Shown piece after piece: positions 26,492-35,329 of a DNA stretch of 64,000 nt. The position numbers and the translations under genes are program-made. Numbering within the stretch: the stretch's first letter is position 1; the number at the start of each line of letters is the position of its first letter. This stretch comes from AP-15 sp963716115. Its GTDB lineage: Bacteria; Pseudomonadota; Alphaproteobacteria; ATCC43930; CGMCC-115725. Where the stretch lies: the NCBI GenBank assembly GCA_963716115.1, contig CAVQSZ010000032.1:99524-163523 (forward strand), given 5' to 3'. The notes beneath the pieces were generated by a model, which was given only the letters and a program-made list of their open reading frames with translations, did no database searches and was not told where the DNA came from.

Positions 26492-28606
26492 GCGGGGCGA
26501 GGCTGCCGGCGATGCTGGCCGACAATCCACGGCTCGACCGCTGGGTCGGGTTTCCGGCGCCGGGCCGGGTCGCGGTCTCGACCGGCCGGGTCGAGATCGG
26601 CCAGGGGGTGCTGACCGCGATGCTGCAGATCGCCGCCGAGGAGCTCGACGTCGTACCCGACCGCATCCTGCTGCAGACCGGCGACACCGAGCTGACCCCG
26701 AACGAGGGCTACACCGCCGGCAGCCAGTCGATCCAGTTCGGCGGCGTCGCGCTGCGGGCGGCCTGCGCCGAGGTGCGCGCCCGGTTTCTCGACCACGCCG
26801 CGGCGCGCCTCGGCTGCCCACGCGCCGACCTCGCGGTCGAGGACGGCGCGATCACCCGCCGCGGCGAGGCCACCGGCCAGGATTACTGGTCGCTCGCGGC
26901 CGCGGTCGATCTCGCGCGCCCGGCCGCCGGCGGGGTCCCGGCCAAGAGTGTCGCCGATTACCGCGTCGTCGGCCGCAGCGCGCCGCGCACCGACTTGGCC
27001 GCCAAGGTGTTCGGCCGCCCGGTCTTTGTCCACGACATGACCCTGGACGGCATGGCGCATGCCCGGGTCGTGCGCCAGCCGCGCCGCGAGGCGACGATCA
27101 AATCCGTCGACGAGGCGGCGCTCCGCCGCGCCGCGAAGGGGCCGATCGAGATCGTCCGCGACGGCAATTTCCTCGCCATCCTCGGCGCGGACGAAACCGT
27201 CGTCGAGGCCGCGGCCGCCGCGGCGCCGGGCCATGTCGCCTGGGACGGGGCCGAGGCGATCAACCCGTTTCAGGAAGAGGCGCGCTGGCTGTTGCAGCAG
27301 CCCTCGATCGACCGGGTGGTCGGCCCGCCGGCCGACCCGGCGCTCGCGGCGGGCCGGCACGAGGCGACCTACACGCGGATGCACATCGCCCATGCCTCGG
27401 TGGCGCCGTCCTGCGCGCTGGCGCTCTACCGCGAGGGGCGGCTCCAGGTGTGGACGCATTCGCAGGGGGTCTACCCGCTGCGCGAGGCGCTGGCCCGGAC
27501 CTTGAAGCTCGATCCGGCGGCGATCTCGGTCAAGCACGTGCAGGGGCCGGGCTGCTACGGCCACAACGGCGCCGACGACGCGGCGGCCGACGCCGCGGTC
27601 ATCGCGGTTCGCCGGCCGGGGAGGCCGGTCCGGGTGCGCTGGCGGCGCGAGGAGGAGTTCGGCTTCGAGCCGGTCAGCCCGGCGATGGTGGTGACGGTGA
27701 GCGCGGCGCTCGACGGCGCCCAACGCCCGGCCGACTGGACCACCGAAATCTGGAGCGGCCGGCACAGCAACCGCCCCGGCCGGGCCGGCAACCTGCTCGC
27801 CGCCGAGGCCCTGCCGAACCCGCCGCCGCCGCCGCCGGTCACCGAATCGTCGGACCCGCCGGGCGCCGGCACCCGCAACGGCGAGCCGCTCTACGATTTC
27901 CCGGCAAAGCGGATCGTCCATCACCTGATCGCCGAAACCCCGGTGCGAACCTCGTCGTTGCGCGGGCTCGGGGCCACGCTCAACGTGTTTGCGATCGAAT
28001 CCTCGATGGACGAGCTGGCCGGGCGGGCCGGCATGGACCCGGTCGCCTACCGCCTCTCGATCCTGTCCGACCCCCGCGCCCGCGCCGTCGTCGAGCATGT
28101 TGCGCGCCTCGTCGGATTGGCGGCCCGGACTGCCGCCCGGCGCGGGCCGCGGCCGCGGCGTCGGCTTCGCCCGCTACAAGAACCTCGCCGCCTATTGCGC
28201 CGTCGTCGCCGAGGTCGAGGTCGACGAGAGCGTGCGCCTGGCGCGCGTCTGGTGCGCCGCCGACGCCGGGCTCGTGATCAACCCGGACGGGGCGGTCAAC
28301 CAGCTCGAAGGCGGGATCATCCAGGCCGCGAGCTGGGCGCTCAAGGAAGGCGTGCGGCTCGACGGCGCCGGGATCAGCTCGCGCGACTGGGAAAGCTACC
28401 CGGTGCTGCGCTTCACCGAGGTCCCGGAGGTGACGGCCGAGCTCGTCGAGCCCGGCGCCGACCGTCCGCCGCTCGGCATCGGCGAGGCGGCCGGCGGCCC
28501 GACCGTCGCCGCGATCGGCAACGCGGTCGCGCACGCGCTCGGCGCAAGGCTGCGCGACCTGCCGCTGACCCGCGAGCGCGTGATGGCGGCGCTGCTCGCG
28601 GTTTAA
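26488..28606 (+). pseudogene. Molybdopterin-binding large subunit of molybdenum hydroxylase, frameshifted
   Basis: About 705 residues once one base is removed near 28111, where CGCCTCGTCGGATTGG should read CGCCTCTCGGATTGG. The first part has GRVEIGQGVLTAMLQIAAEELDV, VQGPGCYGHNGADDAAADAAV (molybdopterin contacts) and SSLRGLG. After the shift it continues GRGVGFARYKN, WCAADAGLVINPDG and LGIGEAAGGPTV with the catalytic Glu. It hydroxylates N-heterocycles or aldehydes using water. No Tat leader is seen, unlike IorB proteins, and no cytochrome subunit is adjacent, so the electron acceptor is unclear. The full set of motifs argues the shift is an assembly error. Confidence 0.85.
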
Positions 28607-28661
28607 TCTGGGTTCACAACGTTTACGAGATCTCTTCTCGCGACGGCGACGGGGTATCGTC

Positions 28662-28703
28662 GTCATTGCGAGGAGCGCAGCGACGAAACAATCTCGATCC
28701 GAC
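28662..28703. repeat. GTCATTGCGAGGAGCGCAGC repeat, copy 1
   Basis: A 42-bp element, starting GTCATTGCGAGGAGCGCAGC and continuing through CAATCTCGATCCGAC, recurs with one difference at 58003-58044. Both copies are intergenic. The gap 28607-28780 holds no gene. Confidence 0.8.
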
Positions 28704-28780
28704 GCTCGGCGCTGGCGAGCGCGTGGGCGGCGCCTGATCTCGATCTGATAAATCAGGCGGAGCAGTGCGCGGGTCGGCAG

Positions 28781-29545
28781 CTACGGCGCGATCGTGGCGC
28801 CGCCGTCGACGATGATGGTCTGCCCGGTGACAAAGGCGCCGGCGCGCGAGGCCAGCATCAAGGCGACGCCGGCGATGTCCTCGGGCTCGCCGAGGCGCCT
28901 GAGCGGGGTCGCGGCCTCGCGGGCGGCGCGGCGGGCGGGGTCCTCGTAGAGCACGCGGGCGAACTCGGTCTTGACCAGCCCCGGCGCTATGCAGTTGACC
29001 CGCACATTGTCCGGGCCCCATTCGGCGGCGAGGTTGCGGCAGAGCGCGTAGTCGGCGGCCTTGGTGACCCCGTACATGCCGAGCACCGTCGTCGCCTTCA
29101 CCGCGGCGACCGAGATGATGTAGATGATCGAGCCGTCGCGGCGCTCGCGCATCTCCGGCGCCACCATCCGCGACAACCAAAGATTGCTCAGCACGTTGTT
29201 GACCATCATCCGCTCGAAGACCTCGTCGGTCAGCTTTTCGAGCGAGCCGTAATGCGGGTTGATCGCGGCGTTGCAGACCAGGATGTCGATCCGGCCCCAG
29301 GCCTCGCGGGTCCGGGCGACGAGGTTTTCGAGCTGCGCCTTGTCCGAGATCCGGGCCGCGACCGCGATCGCCTCGCCGCCCTTCTCGCGGATCGCCGCCG
29401 CCGCCTCCTCGCACGGCCCCAGATTGCGCGCCGAGATCGCGACCCGCGCGCCGGCCTCGGCGAACGCCTCGGCGATCGCCCGGCCGATGCCGCGGCTGGA
29501 GCCGGTGACGACCGCCACCTTCCCGGACAGGTCGAACAGGTTCAT
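28781..29545 (-). CDS. SDR-family oxidoreductase
   Basis: A 254-residue classical short-chain dehydrogenase: VTGSSRGIGRAIAE for NAD(P), VCNAAINP for the NAG motif, then IISVAAVKATTVLGMYGVTK with catalytic Ser, Tyr and Lys in correct YxxxK spacing, and QTIIVDGGATIAP at the end. It reduces or oxidises a hydroxyl/keto group, and the substrate is unknown. The Met at 29545 has GGAG at about eight bases and is preferred over the Met at 29551. Contrast with the SDR at 7395, which lacks the Tyr. Confidence 0.9.
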   Translation of the reverse strand: MNLFDLSGKVAVVTGSSRGIGRAIAEAFAEAGARVAISARNLGPCEEAAAAIREKGGEAIAVAARISDKAQLENLVARTREAWGRIDILVCNAAINPHYGSLEKLTDEVFERMMVNNVLSNLWLSRMVAPEMRERRDGSIIYIISVAAVKATTVLGMYGVTKAADYALCRNLAAEWGPDNVRVNCIAPGLVKTEFARVLYEDPARRAAREAATPLRRLGEPEDIAGVALMLASRAGAFVTGQTIIVDGGATIAP

Positions 29546-29567
29546 GACCATCTCCAGACCGTGGCCT

Positions 29568-29693
29568 TCAGGTCAGGAAATACGCCATGCCGGCGAGAAT
29601 GACGACGATCGCGGTGAGCGCGTATTTGAGCAGCCGGACAAAGCCGAGCCACGTCTGGCGATGCCGCTCGAATTCGGGATCGATCACCGCCAT
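29568..29693 (-). CDS. aa3-type cytochrome c oxidase subunit IV
   Basis: A 41-residue protein: a charged head (DPEFERHRQTWLGFVRLLKY) followed by one membrane helix (ALTAIVVILAGMAYFL). This matches the short alphaproteobacterial subunit IV of aa3 oxidases, which packs against the core of the terminal oxidase. It starts two bases after the purN stop (TGACATG), so translation is probably coupled to purN. The core oxidase genes are not in the window. Confidence 0.8.
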   Translation of the reverse strand: MAVIDPEFERHRQTWLGFVRLLKYALTAIVVILAGMAYFLT

Positions 29694-29694
29694 G

Positions 29695-30396
29695 TCATCC
29701 TCGTTCGCTGTCCGGACCGAGCGGAGGTATAGCCGATCCGGCCGACGATACAAGCGCCTCCAAGGGGTTCCACAGCACCGTCTCGGGCGCCGACCAGCCG
29801 GCGATCTCGACCCGCTCGTCGACGACGCGCAGCCGGCCTTCGCCGAGAAGCCGCAGCGCCAGCGGGTAGAGCCGGTGCTCGGCGGCGAGGATCCGGTCGG
29901 ACAGCCGAGCCTCGTCGTCGCCGGCATGGACCGCCACCGCCGCCTGCGCGATGATCGGGCCGGCATCGACCTCGGGGCGCACGAAATGCACGGTGCAGCC
30001 GGAAAAGCGCACCCCGGCGGCCAGCGCCTGGCGCTGCGGGTGAAGCCCGCGAAAGGACGGCAGCAGCGAGGGGTGGATATTGACCATCCGGTCGCGCCAG
30101 CGCTCGACAAACCCGGCATCGAGCAGCCGCATGAAGCCGGCAAGGCAAATAAGCTCGACCCGGTGCCGGCGCAGCGCGGCCTCCGCCTCGGCCGCGAAAG
30201 CCTCGCGGCCCGGCGCCGCGATGGCGAGCCGCGGGACTGCCGCCGCCGCGGCGTGCGCCAAGCCGGGCGCCTCGGGCCGGTTGCTGATCGCGAGCACGAT
30301 CTCGGCGGGAAAGGCGGGCTCGGCGCAGGCGCGGGTCAGCGCCGCCAAGTTCGACCCGCGGCCCGAGATCATGACCGCCGTCCGCAGCCGCGTCAC
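29695..30396 (-). CDS. purN: Phosphoribosylglycinamide formyltransferase
   Basis: A 233-residue PurN. The phosphate loop is MISGRGSNLAALT, folate-side and catalytic residues lie in LICLAGFMRLLDAGFVERW and MVNIHPSLLPSFRGLHPQ with the catalytic His, and DAGPIIAQAAVAV carries the active Asp. It formylates GAR in purine synthesis. A GTG start at 30396 is chosen because GGAGG stands six bases before it. The frame continues far upstream only as an antisense artefact. The usual neighbour purM is not seen next to it. Confidence 0.93.
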   Translation of the reverse strand: MTRLRTAVMISGRGSNLAALTRACAEPAFPAEIVLAISNRPEAPGLAHAAAAAVPRLAIAAPGREAFAAEAEAALRRHRVELICLAGFMRLLDAGFVERWRDRMVNIHPSLLPSFRGLHPQRQALAAGVRFSGCTVHFVRPEVDAGPIIAQAAVAVHAGDDEARLSDRILAAEHRLYPLALRLLGEGRLRVVDERVEIAGWSAPETVLWNPLEALVSSAGSAIPPLGPDSERG

Positions 30397-30516
30397 CTCG
30401 CCTCCACGCCGCCGCGCCCCCGATATCCGATTGATGACATCCCGATTAAGACTGCTGTATGAGCAAAAGGGGGACGGTCGCGCAGCCACAAGGTATCGGA
30501 TCGGAGGCGGTTTGCA

Positions 30517-31701
30517 ATGACGTGGCCGCGGGTGTCGGCAATCGTCGCGGAGCGGGCGCGCCGGCGTCTCGCCGGAACCGGCCTGCTGCTGCTGGTCGCG
30601 ATCATGCCGGCCGGAGCCCCGCTGGCCCAGGACCAGGCCGACCCGTATTCGACGACGGTCAAGGTCGACGCGACCGCCGACTCGGCCGCGGCGGCGCGCG
30701 ACCTCGCGCGGATCGATGGCCAGCGGCGGGCGCTGGCCGCGGTCGTCGCGGGGCTCTCCGGCTCGACCGACGGCGCGCCGCTCGCCAAGCTCAGCGACAA
30801 GAGCATTACCGACATGGTCGTCAGCTTCGAGGTGGCGAACGAGCGGATGTCGGCGGTGCGCTACCTTGCCGACTACACGTTTCATTTCCGCCCGTCGAAG
30901 GTGCGCCGGCTGATCCCGGAGGCGCAGACGCCCCCGGCCGAGGGCGCAGCGGCGCCGGCCGCCGTCGACAACGGCGCCAGGCCCGTTGCGCCGAGCGCCC
31001 CCGCCAAGCCCGCGGTGCTGCTGCCGATCTACCAGGATGGCGGGGCCAGCGTGCTGTGGGACGATCCCAACCCCTGGCGCGAGGCCTGGGCGCATCGACC
31101 GGCGGGCGCCGGGCCGGTCCCGTTGAGCCTGCCGCTCGGCGACGCCGGCGATGTCGCCGCGATCGACGCGGCGCAGGCCGCCTCCGGCAGCGCCGACGCG
31201 CTTGCCGCGATCGCCCAGCGCAACGGCGGCGACGAGGCGGTCGTCGCGCAGGCGACCGCGCGCCGCAACGGCGACGAGCTTGCCGGGCTCGATGTCAGCC
31301 TCAAGCGCTATCGCCTCGGCCGCCTCGTCGACAGCCGCAGCCAGGCCGTCGACGCCAATCCCGGCGAAAGCGCCGGCGATCTGATCAGGCGAGCGGTCGA
31401 CATCGCCGCGGCGGACCTCGAAGCCAGGCCGCCGCCCTCCGACCAGCCGGCCAGCCTCGCCGCCATCGTGCCGATCGCCAGCCTCGGCGAGTGGGTGCAG
31501 GTGCGCGACCGGCTGGCGTCCGTGCCGTCGATCCGCAAGGTCGCCCTGTTGTCGCTGACCCGCCAGGAGGCGAGGATCGAGATCAGGTATGTCGGCGGTC
31601 CGGACCAGCTCAAATCCGCGCTCGCCGGGCTCGACCTCGATCTCGCCGGCGGCGCTCCGGTATGGCGGCTGCTGCCTCCGGGCGCGGCCCGGGCGCGGTA
31701 G
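30517..31701 (+). CDS. DUF2066 domain exported protein
   Basis: A 394-residue protein with an export signal (LAGTGLLLLVAIMPAGAPLA) and a DUF2066-like body: VDATADSAAAARDLARIDGQRRALAAVV, ITDMVVSFEVANERMSAVRYLADYTFHF, and a second half with repeated Ala/Asp-rich strands. The function of the family is not established. Its place directly before a CDP-alcohol phosphatidyltransferase and hdaA is a recurrent arrangement in related alphaproteobacteria as far as I recall. It diverges from purN. Confidence 0.8.
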   Translation: MTWPRVSAIVAERARRRLAGTGLLLLVAIMPAGAPLAQDQADPYSTTVKVDATADSAAAARDLARIDGQRRALAAVVAGLSGSTDGAPLAKLSDKSITDMVVSFEVANERMSAVRYLADYTFHFRPSKVRRLIPEAQTPPAEGAAAPAAVDNGARPVAPSAPAKPAVLLPIYQDGGASVLWDDPNPWREAWAHRPAGAGPVPLSLPLGDAGDVAAIDAAQAASGSADALAAIAQRNGGDEAVVAQATARRNGDELAGLDVSLKRYRLGRLVDSRSQAVDANPGESAGDLIRRAVDIAAADLEARPPPSDQPASLAAIVPIASLGEWVQVRDRLASVPSIRKVALLSLTRQEARIEIRYVGGPDQLKSALAGLDLDLAGGAPVWRLLPPGAARAR

Positions 31702-31731
31702 CGATGACGCGTCTGTGACGCCGGCCGACCG

Positions 31732-32298
31732 ATGACCATGAGCCGGCTCGGGCTCAACCTGCCTAACCTGATCTCGCTGGGGCGGCTGCTGCTGGTGCCG
31801 CTGGCGATCTGGCTGATCCTCGGCGGGCGCTACGGGGCGGCGTTCTGGGTGTTTGTCGCCGCCGGCGTCTCGGATGGCCTCGACGGCTTTATCGCCAAGC
31901 GGTTCGACCGTCGCACCCGGCTCGGCGCGCTGTTGGACCCGGTCGCGGACAAGGTGCTGCTGGTCAGCGTCTATGCGACGCTCGGCATCGCCGGCCAGAT
32001 GGCGACCTGGCTCGTCATCCTGGTGGTGTTTCGCGACTTCATGATCATCGGCGGCTTCCTGCTGATCCAGGCGATCGCCGTGGCAAGGCCGTTCCAACCC
32101 CTTTTCATCAGCAAGATCAACACCGGCGCGCAGATCCTGCTGGTCGGCTTCGTGCTCGCGCGGTGCGGCCTCGGCTACGAGGCCGGCGCGCTGGACCTGG
32201 CGTTGAGCCTCGCCGTCGGCGTGACGACGATCTGGTCGGGGCTGTCCTACCTGGTGCGCTGGGCCCGCATCCTCTCCCGCTCCGAGCAGGCCTTGTGA
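31732..32298 (+). CDS. CDP-alcohol phosphatidyltransferase
   Basis: A 188-residue integral membrane enzyme. The catalytic motif reads DGFIAKRFDRRTRLGALLDPVADK, fitting DG-x2-A(R)-x8-G-x3-D-x3-D with Lys in place of Arg. Five or six membrane segments surround it (LISLGRLLLVPLAIWLIL, WLVILVVFRDFMIIGGFLL). It swaps CMP for an alcohol such as glycerol-3-phosphate in phospholipid synthesis, so PgsA is the closest guess. It lies between the DUF2066 gene and hdaA with short gaps, suggesting one operon. Confidence 0.9.
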   Translation: MTMSRLGLNLPNLISLGRLLLVPLAIWLILGGRYGAAFWVFVAAGVSDGLDGFIAKRFDRRTRLGALLDPVADKVLLVSVYATLGIAGQMATWLVILVVFRDFMIIGGFLLIQAIAVARPFQPLFISKINTGAQILLVGFVLARCGLGYEAGALDLALSLAVGVTTIWSGLSYLVRWARILSRSEQAL

Positions 32299-32308
32299 GC
32301 GCCCGGGC

Positions 32309-33010
32309 GTGATCCAGCTGCCCCTTGGCCTGCCGCGCGCGACCGCGTTCGAGCGCGCCGATTTCCTCGTCTGCGACAGCAATCGCGCGGCCCTCGACTG
32401 GGTCGAGCGGTGGCCCGACTGGCCCTCGCCGGCGTTGCTGCTGCACGGCCCCGAGGGCGGCGGCAAGACCCATCTCGCCCATATCTGGCGCGGGCGCGCC
32501 GCCGCGGCGCTGGTCGCCGGCGAGGCGCTGGCCGAGGCGAGCCTGCCGCGGCTGCTCGAAGAGGGCCGCTGTCGGATCGCCGTCGACGACGCCGAACGCG
32601 CCGCGGAGGAGGCCCTTCTCCACCTGCACAACGGGTGTCTCGAAGCCGGCGGCAGCCTGCTGCTGACCGCGCGCGCGGCGCCGCGATCATGGCCGATCGC
32701 GCTCGCCGACCTGCGCTCGCGGCTGCGCGCGCTGCCCGCGGTCGAGATCGGCCCGCCCGACGACGCGCTTCTCGGCGCCGTTCTCGTCAAGCACTTCGCC
32801 GACCGCCAGCTGCGCGTCGCGCCCGAGGTGATCGCCTATCTGGTCGCCCGCATCGAGCGATCCCTGGCGGCGGCCGCGGCGGTCGCGGCGCGGCTCGACG
32901 CGGCCTCGCTGCGCGAAGGGCGCCCGATCACGGTGCCGCTCGCGCGCCGCCTGCTGAAGGAGGCGGGCGCTCAGCGTTTGCCTTCGGAGAGCGCTTCGGG
33001 CGTGACGTAG
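32309..33010 (+). CDS. hdaA: Regulatory inactivator of DnaA, HdaA
   Basis: A 233-residue AAA+ protein without the DnaA DNA-binding domain. It opens QLPLGLPRATAFERADFLVCDSN, contains Walker A GPEGGGKTHLAH, and a Walker-B-like IAVDDAER. A lid with the LRSRLRALPAVEIGPPDD arginine region follows. HdaA binds the clamp through its N-terminal QLPLGL-type motif and stimulates ATP hydrolysis by DnaA to prevent re-initiation. Translation starts at GTG 32309. Its 3' end overlaps the convergent sixA gene by 40 bp. Confidence 0.88.
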   Translation: MIQLPLGLPRATAFERADFLVCDSNRAALDWVERWPDWPSPALLLHGPEGGGKTHLAHIWRGRAAAALVAGEALAEASLPRLLEEGRCRIAVDDAERAAEEALLHLHNGCLEAGGSLLLTARAAPRSWPIALADLRSRLRALPAVEIGPPDDALLGAVLVKHFADRQLRVAPEVIAYLVARIERSLAAAAAVAARLDAASLREGRPITVPLARRLLKEAGAQRLPSESASGVT

Positions 33011-33492
33011 GCCACGACCTGGTGGCGCCCTTGCCCGATCCGGCCCCAAGGGGTCGCCACCAGCAGGCTGACGCAGGCCGCGGTCGGCAGCTTGCCCGCC
33101 GCCATGGCGCGGGCCGGCGGGGCATCCGGCGCGGCAAGCGCGATCGCCAGCTCGTGCAATCCCGGGTTGTGACCGATGACGAGGACGGCGGCCTCCTCCT
33201 CGCCGAGGCGGGACAGGCGGTCGAGCAGCTTCTCGCGGCTCGCCAGATAGAGCGCGTCCTCGATCAGGCAGCGGGGCCGCAGGGCGAGCCCGGCGAGGAC
33301 GAGATCGAGCGTTTCCCGGGTTCGCGCCGCGCTCGAGCACACAACCAGGTCGAGCGCTCCGGTCGCCGCGGCGAGGTGAGCGCCGACCAGCCGCGCCGCC
33401 TCGCGGCCGCGCCGGGTCAGCCGCCGCTCGTGATCCTCGGCATCCCCCTTCCAGCTCGATTTCGCGTGGCGCAGCAGATGCAGCATGTGCAT
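32971..33492 (-). CDS. sixA: Phosphohistidine phosphatase SixA-like
   Basis: A 173-residue histidine-phosphatase-superfamily protein. LLRHAKSSWKG contains the nucleophile His, RRLTRRGREAARLVG and SSAARTRETLDL hold the phosphate-binding Arg, and VIGHNPGLHELA gives the second His. SixA-like enzymes remove phosphate from histidine phosphotransferase domains, which makes a link to the ChpT relay conceivable but unproven. Start 33492 follows GGAGGAGG. Confidence 0.88.
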   Translation of the reverse strand: MHMLHLLRHAKSSWKGDAEDHERRLTRRGREAARLVGAHLAAATGALDLVVCSSAARTRETLDLVLAGLALRPRCLIEDALYLASREKLLDRLSRLGEEEAAVLVIGHNPGLHELAIALAAPDAPPARAMAAGKLPTAACVSLLVATPWGRIGQGRHQVVAYVTPEALSEGKR

Positions 33493-33887
33493 TCCCGGCC
33501 TCCTCCCCGGTCACCAGCCGGTCCGGCCGCGCCAAATTAGCGCCTCCCCAGGCCGGCGCGCCAACGAATTGGCCGCCGCCGGCGCGACGCGCGGCCCGGA
33601 CGGGCTCCGTGAAGCAACCGGCCGGCCTCGCTGTCCCGTCGAGATTGCTCCGTGGCGGAATGCGCTGCTTGACTCCGCCCTCGTCTTCCCGGCGCAGGCC
33701 GGGATCCATTTCTGCCGTAGATACCGGCCTTCGCCGACGGGGCACGAAGCTGCGATCCAGCAGGCGATGGGCGAGGCCTCGCGGATATGCCGCCGCCGAG
33801 AGCGCGAGCGGCTCTCGGCCGACTATCGCGGCATTCCGGCGACGGGAGCGCGAGCCGGCTCACACTCCTCCCGCAAATGGCGCGCGA
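33493..33887. repeat. Gene-free region with repeats
   Basis: No supported gene lies here. A palindromic repeat (TTCCCGGCGCAGGCCGGGAT, about 33684-33703, within an element to about 33740) and a perfect 8-bp-stem hairpin, CCGAGAGC/GCTCTCGG, at 33796-33818 are present. Long frames across the region have poor coding character. Confidence 0.55.
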
Positions 33888-34265
33888 CTACGCCGGGGCG
33901 CGCTGGTCCTGCGGCAGCAATTCCCGGCTGTAGGTCGGGCGCAGGATGTCGAGCCTCATCGGCACCGGAACGCCGAGCCACAGCGCGTTCTTGCTGTGGT
34001 CGTCGTAGGAGCTTTCGGTCAGCGGATGGACCAGCACGTCGAGCCCCTCGCGGTTCAGCATCAGCCAGGGCACGATGTTCTGGAATTCGTCGTTCTTGAA
34101 GATCACGTTGAATTGCGAGATCGGGTGCGGCCCGCGCGGCTCGTCGCTGAACCCGCCCGGCTCGACCGCGAACTTGCCGAGGATCGCCTCGCGCAGCCGC
34201 GCGGCCAGCGGCTTGGTCGCGGCGTCGTAATAGACGTGGGCGTGGTAGCCTTTGATTTCGCTCAT
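33888..34265 (-). CDS. DOPA 4,5-dioxygenase family protein
   Basis: A 125-residue protein of the DOPA-dioxygenase family: IKGYHAHVYYDAATK with an early His pair, EPRGPHPISQFNVIF, and LNREGLDVLVHPLTESSYDDHSKNALWLG with further His residues. Fungal and plant members cleave DOPA at the 4,5 bond, and bacterial roles are largely untested. A perfect 12-bp palindrome (TGTTGCGCAACA, 34320-34331) lies about 55 bp upstream and could be an operator. It is probably single. Confidence 0.85.
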   Translation of the reverse strand: MSEIKGYHAHVYYDAATKPLAARLREAILGKFAVEPGGFSDEPRGPHPISQFNVIFKNDEFQNIVPWLMLNREGLDVLVHPLTESSYDDHSKNALWLGVPVPMRLDILRPTYSRELLPQDQRAPA

Positions 34266-34343
34266 GGCGCATTCCCAGCCTGGTTCCAGAAAGGCGCGTT
34301 ACTTTCGCATGGGCGCGCATGTTGCGCAACAAAGTCAGCCCGT

Positions 34344-34774
34344 TCAGTCCTCGACGATGCATTCGGGCTTGAGGCGGCGCAACCGGGCGTATTGCTTCAT
34401 CTCCCCGGGGGTGAAGCGGTGTCGGATCGCCGCCTGCGATTTGCGCAGCGCGGGGGTCGACATTCGGCGGCATCCCCACAACGCCCACACGTCGCCGGTC
34501 CATGGATTGACGGCAAAGTAGCCGAAGCCGCCTTCGCCGGCGGATCGTTGATCCCGTAGTACTCGAAGAACGGGTGATTGAGCTTATCGGCGTAATCGAA
34601 AGCCTCCAAATACTTGTCCGCCCCGTAAACAGCTTCAGCAGCAAGGCGTTGGGCAGTCGGCTCGTCGATCTTCCAGGGGATTTCTGCCGCCAGGGTTGCA
34701 CCGCGGTAACACAAGATGATCACGCCGCTGATCAGTGCGGAGACGTGAATGGCGGATCGCGAAATCAGCCTCAT
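34344..34774 (-). pseudogene. Exported hypothetical protein, frameshifted
   Basis: It reads MRLISRSAIHV, a signal segment (SALISGVIILCYRGATLAAE), then AQRLAAEAVYGADKYLEAFDYADKLNHPFFEYYGIND. After one missing base near 34535 it continues GGFGYFAVNPWTGDVWALWGC, CRRMSTPALRKSQAAIR and a tail ending PECIVED. The C-terminal part looks like a folded domain with WTGDVWALWG, but I do not recognise the family. Repaired length is about 143 residues. The lower GC compared with neighbours hints at transfer. Confidence 0.6.
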
Positions 34775-34832
34775 ATTTTCCTCCGCGCGACGATCGTGCT
34801 GAGAGTCCGACTTGAAATGAGTTCTTTATTTG

Positions 34833-35261
34833 TCAATAGGTTCGTCGTTCCCGCGAAAGCGGGAACCCAGTGCTCCAAGGGCTCGAACGGCTCCCTGGAC
34901 CCCCGCTTTCGCGGGGGCGACGATAACCCACTGACATAACGAGCTTCATTTCGGGCCGGACACTCAGGCTGTCGGCGTAGCTGGCGAAGGTCGAGACCTT
35001 GGTTGGGCCCTGCTTAGCGGCGATGTATCCGGTGGCATAGGGTGCGGGCCAGTGGATGCCGAAAAAATTGTTGCCTTCGACCGCGAAACGGCTTGTTCCC
35101 CAGGTTGAGTCCAGAGCCGACAATCCAAGGATGTTCTCCACCGGGACGTTGAGTTGCTCGGCGCCTATCTCGGCGTCGCCCAGATGGGCGTCAACGAAAC
35201 GCTCCTTGCGCGCCTGAACATCGCGCAGCCGGGAATTTGCGGCCGTCCGCTGTGACGACAA
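34833..35261 (-). pseudogene. Truncated glucosaminidase-type peptidoglycan hydrolase
   Basis: A partial catalytic domain: RFVDAHLGDAEIGAEQLNVP, VENILGLSALDSTWGTSRFA, VEGNNFFGIHWPAPYATG. This resembles glucosaminidase (LYZ2-like) domains, where the Glu of a SALESGWG-like motif is catalytic; here it is Asp (SALDSTWG). The frame then runs straight into a palindromic repeat, producing a junk tail ending SRERRTY. The 5' side lacks a good start (TTG at 35261). I read it as a decayed fragment. Confidence 0.65.
34844..34927. repeat. TTCCCGCGAAAGCGGGAA-family repeat, copy 1
   Basis: A composite element: a left hairpin TTCCCGCGAAAGCGGGAA, a spacer with GGCTCGAACGGCTCC, and a right hairpin CCCCCGCTTTCGCGGGGG. 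Copies occur at 48247 and 49113. This copy terminates the glucosaminidase fragment. Confidence 0.85.
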
Positions 35262-35329
35262 CGCGTTTGACCGCCGGTCGCGGCTATTTTAGGCTTCTGC
35301 GGCAGACGCTCGATGGATTCCCGGAGGAC

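Noticed and set aside
29695..32790. A 1031-codon minus-strand frame upstream of and including purN
   Set aside because: Only the last 233 codons resemble a protein. The rest is antisense to DUF2066, the phosphatidyltransferase and hdaA, as expected in GC-rich DNA.
33609..34559. A 316-codon plus-strand frame
   Set aside because: It runs antisense to the DOPA-dioxygenase-like gene and across repeats, with no protein similarity evident.
34833..34940. The C-terminal tail of the glucosaminidase frame as real protein
   Set aside because: The tail is encoded by a palindromic repeat found elsewhere in the window and is a by-product of the junction.
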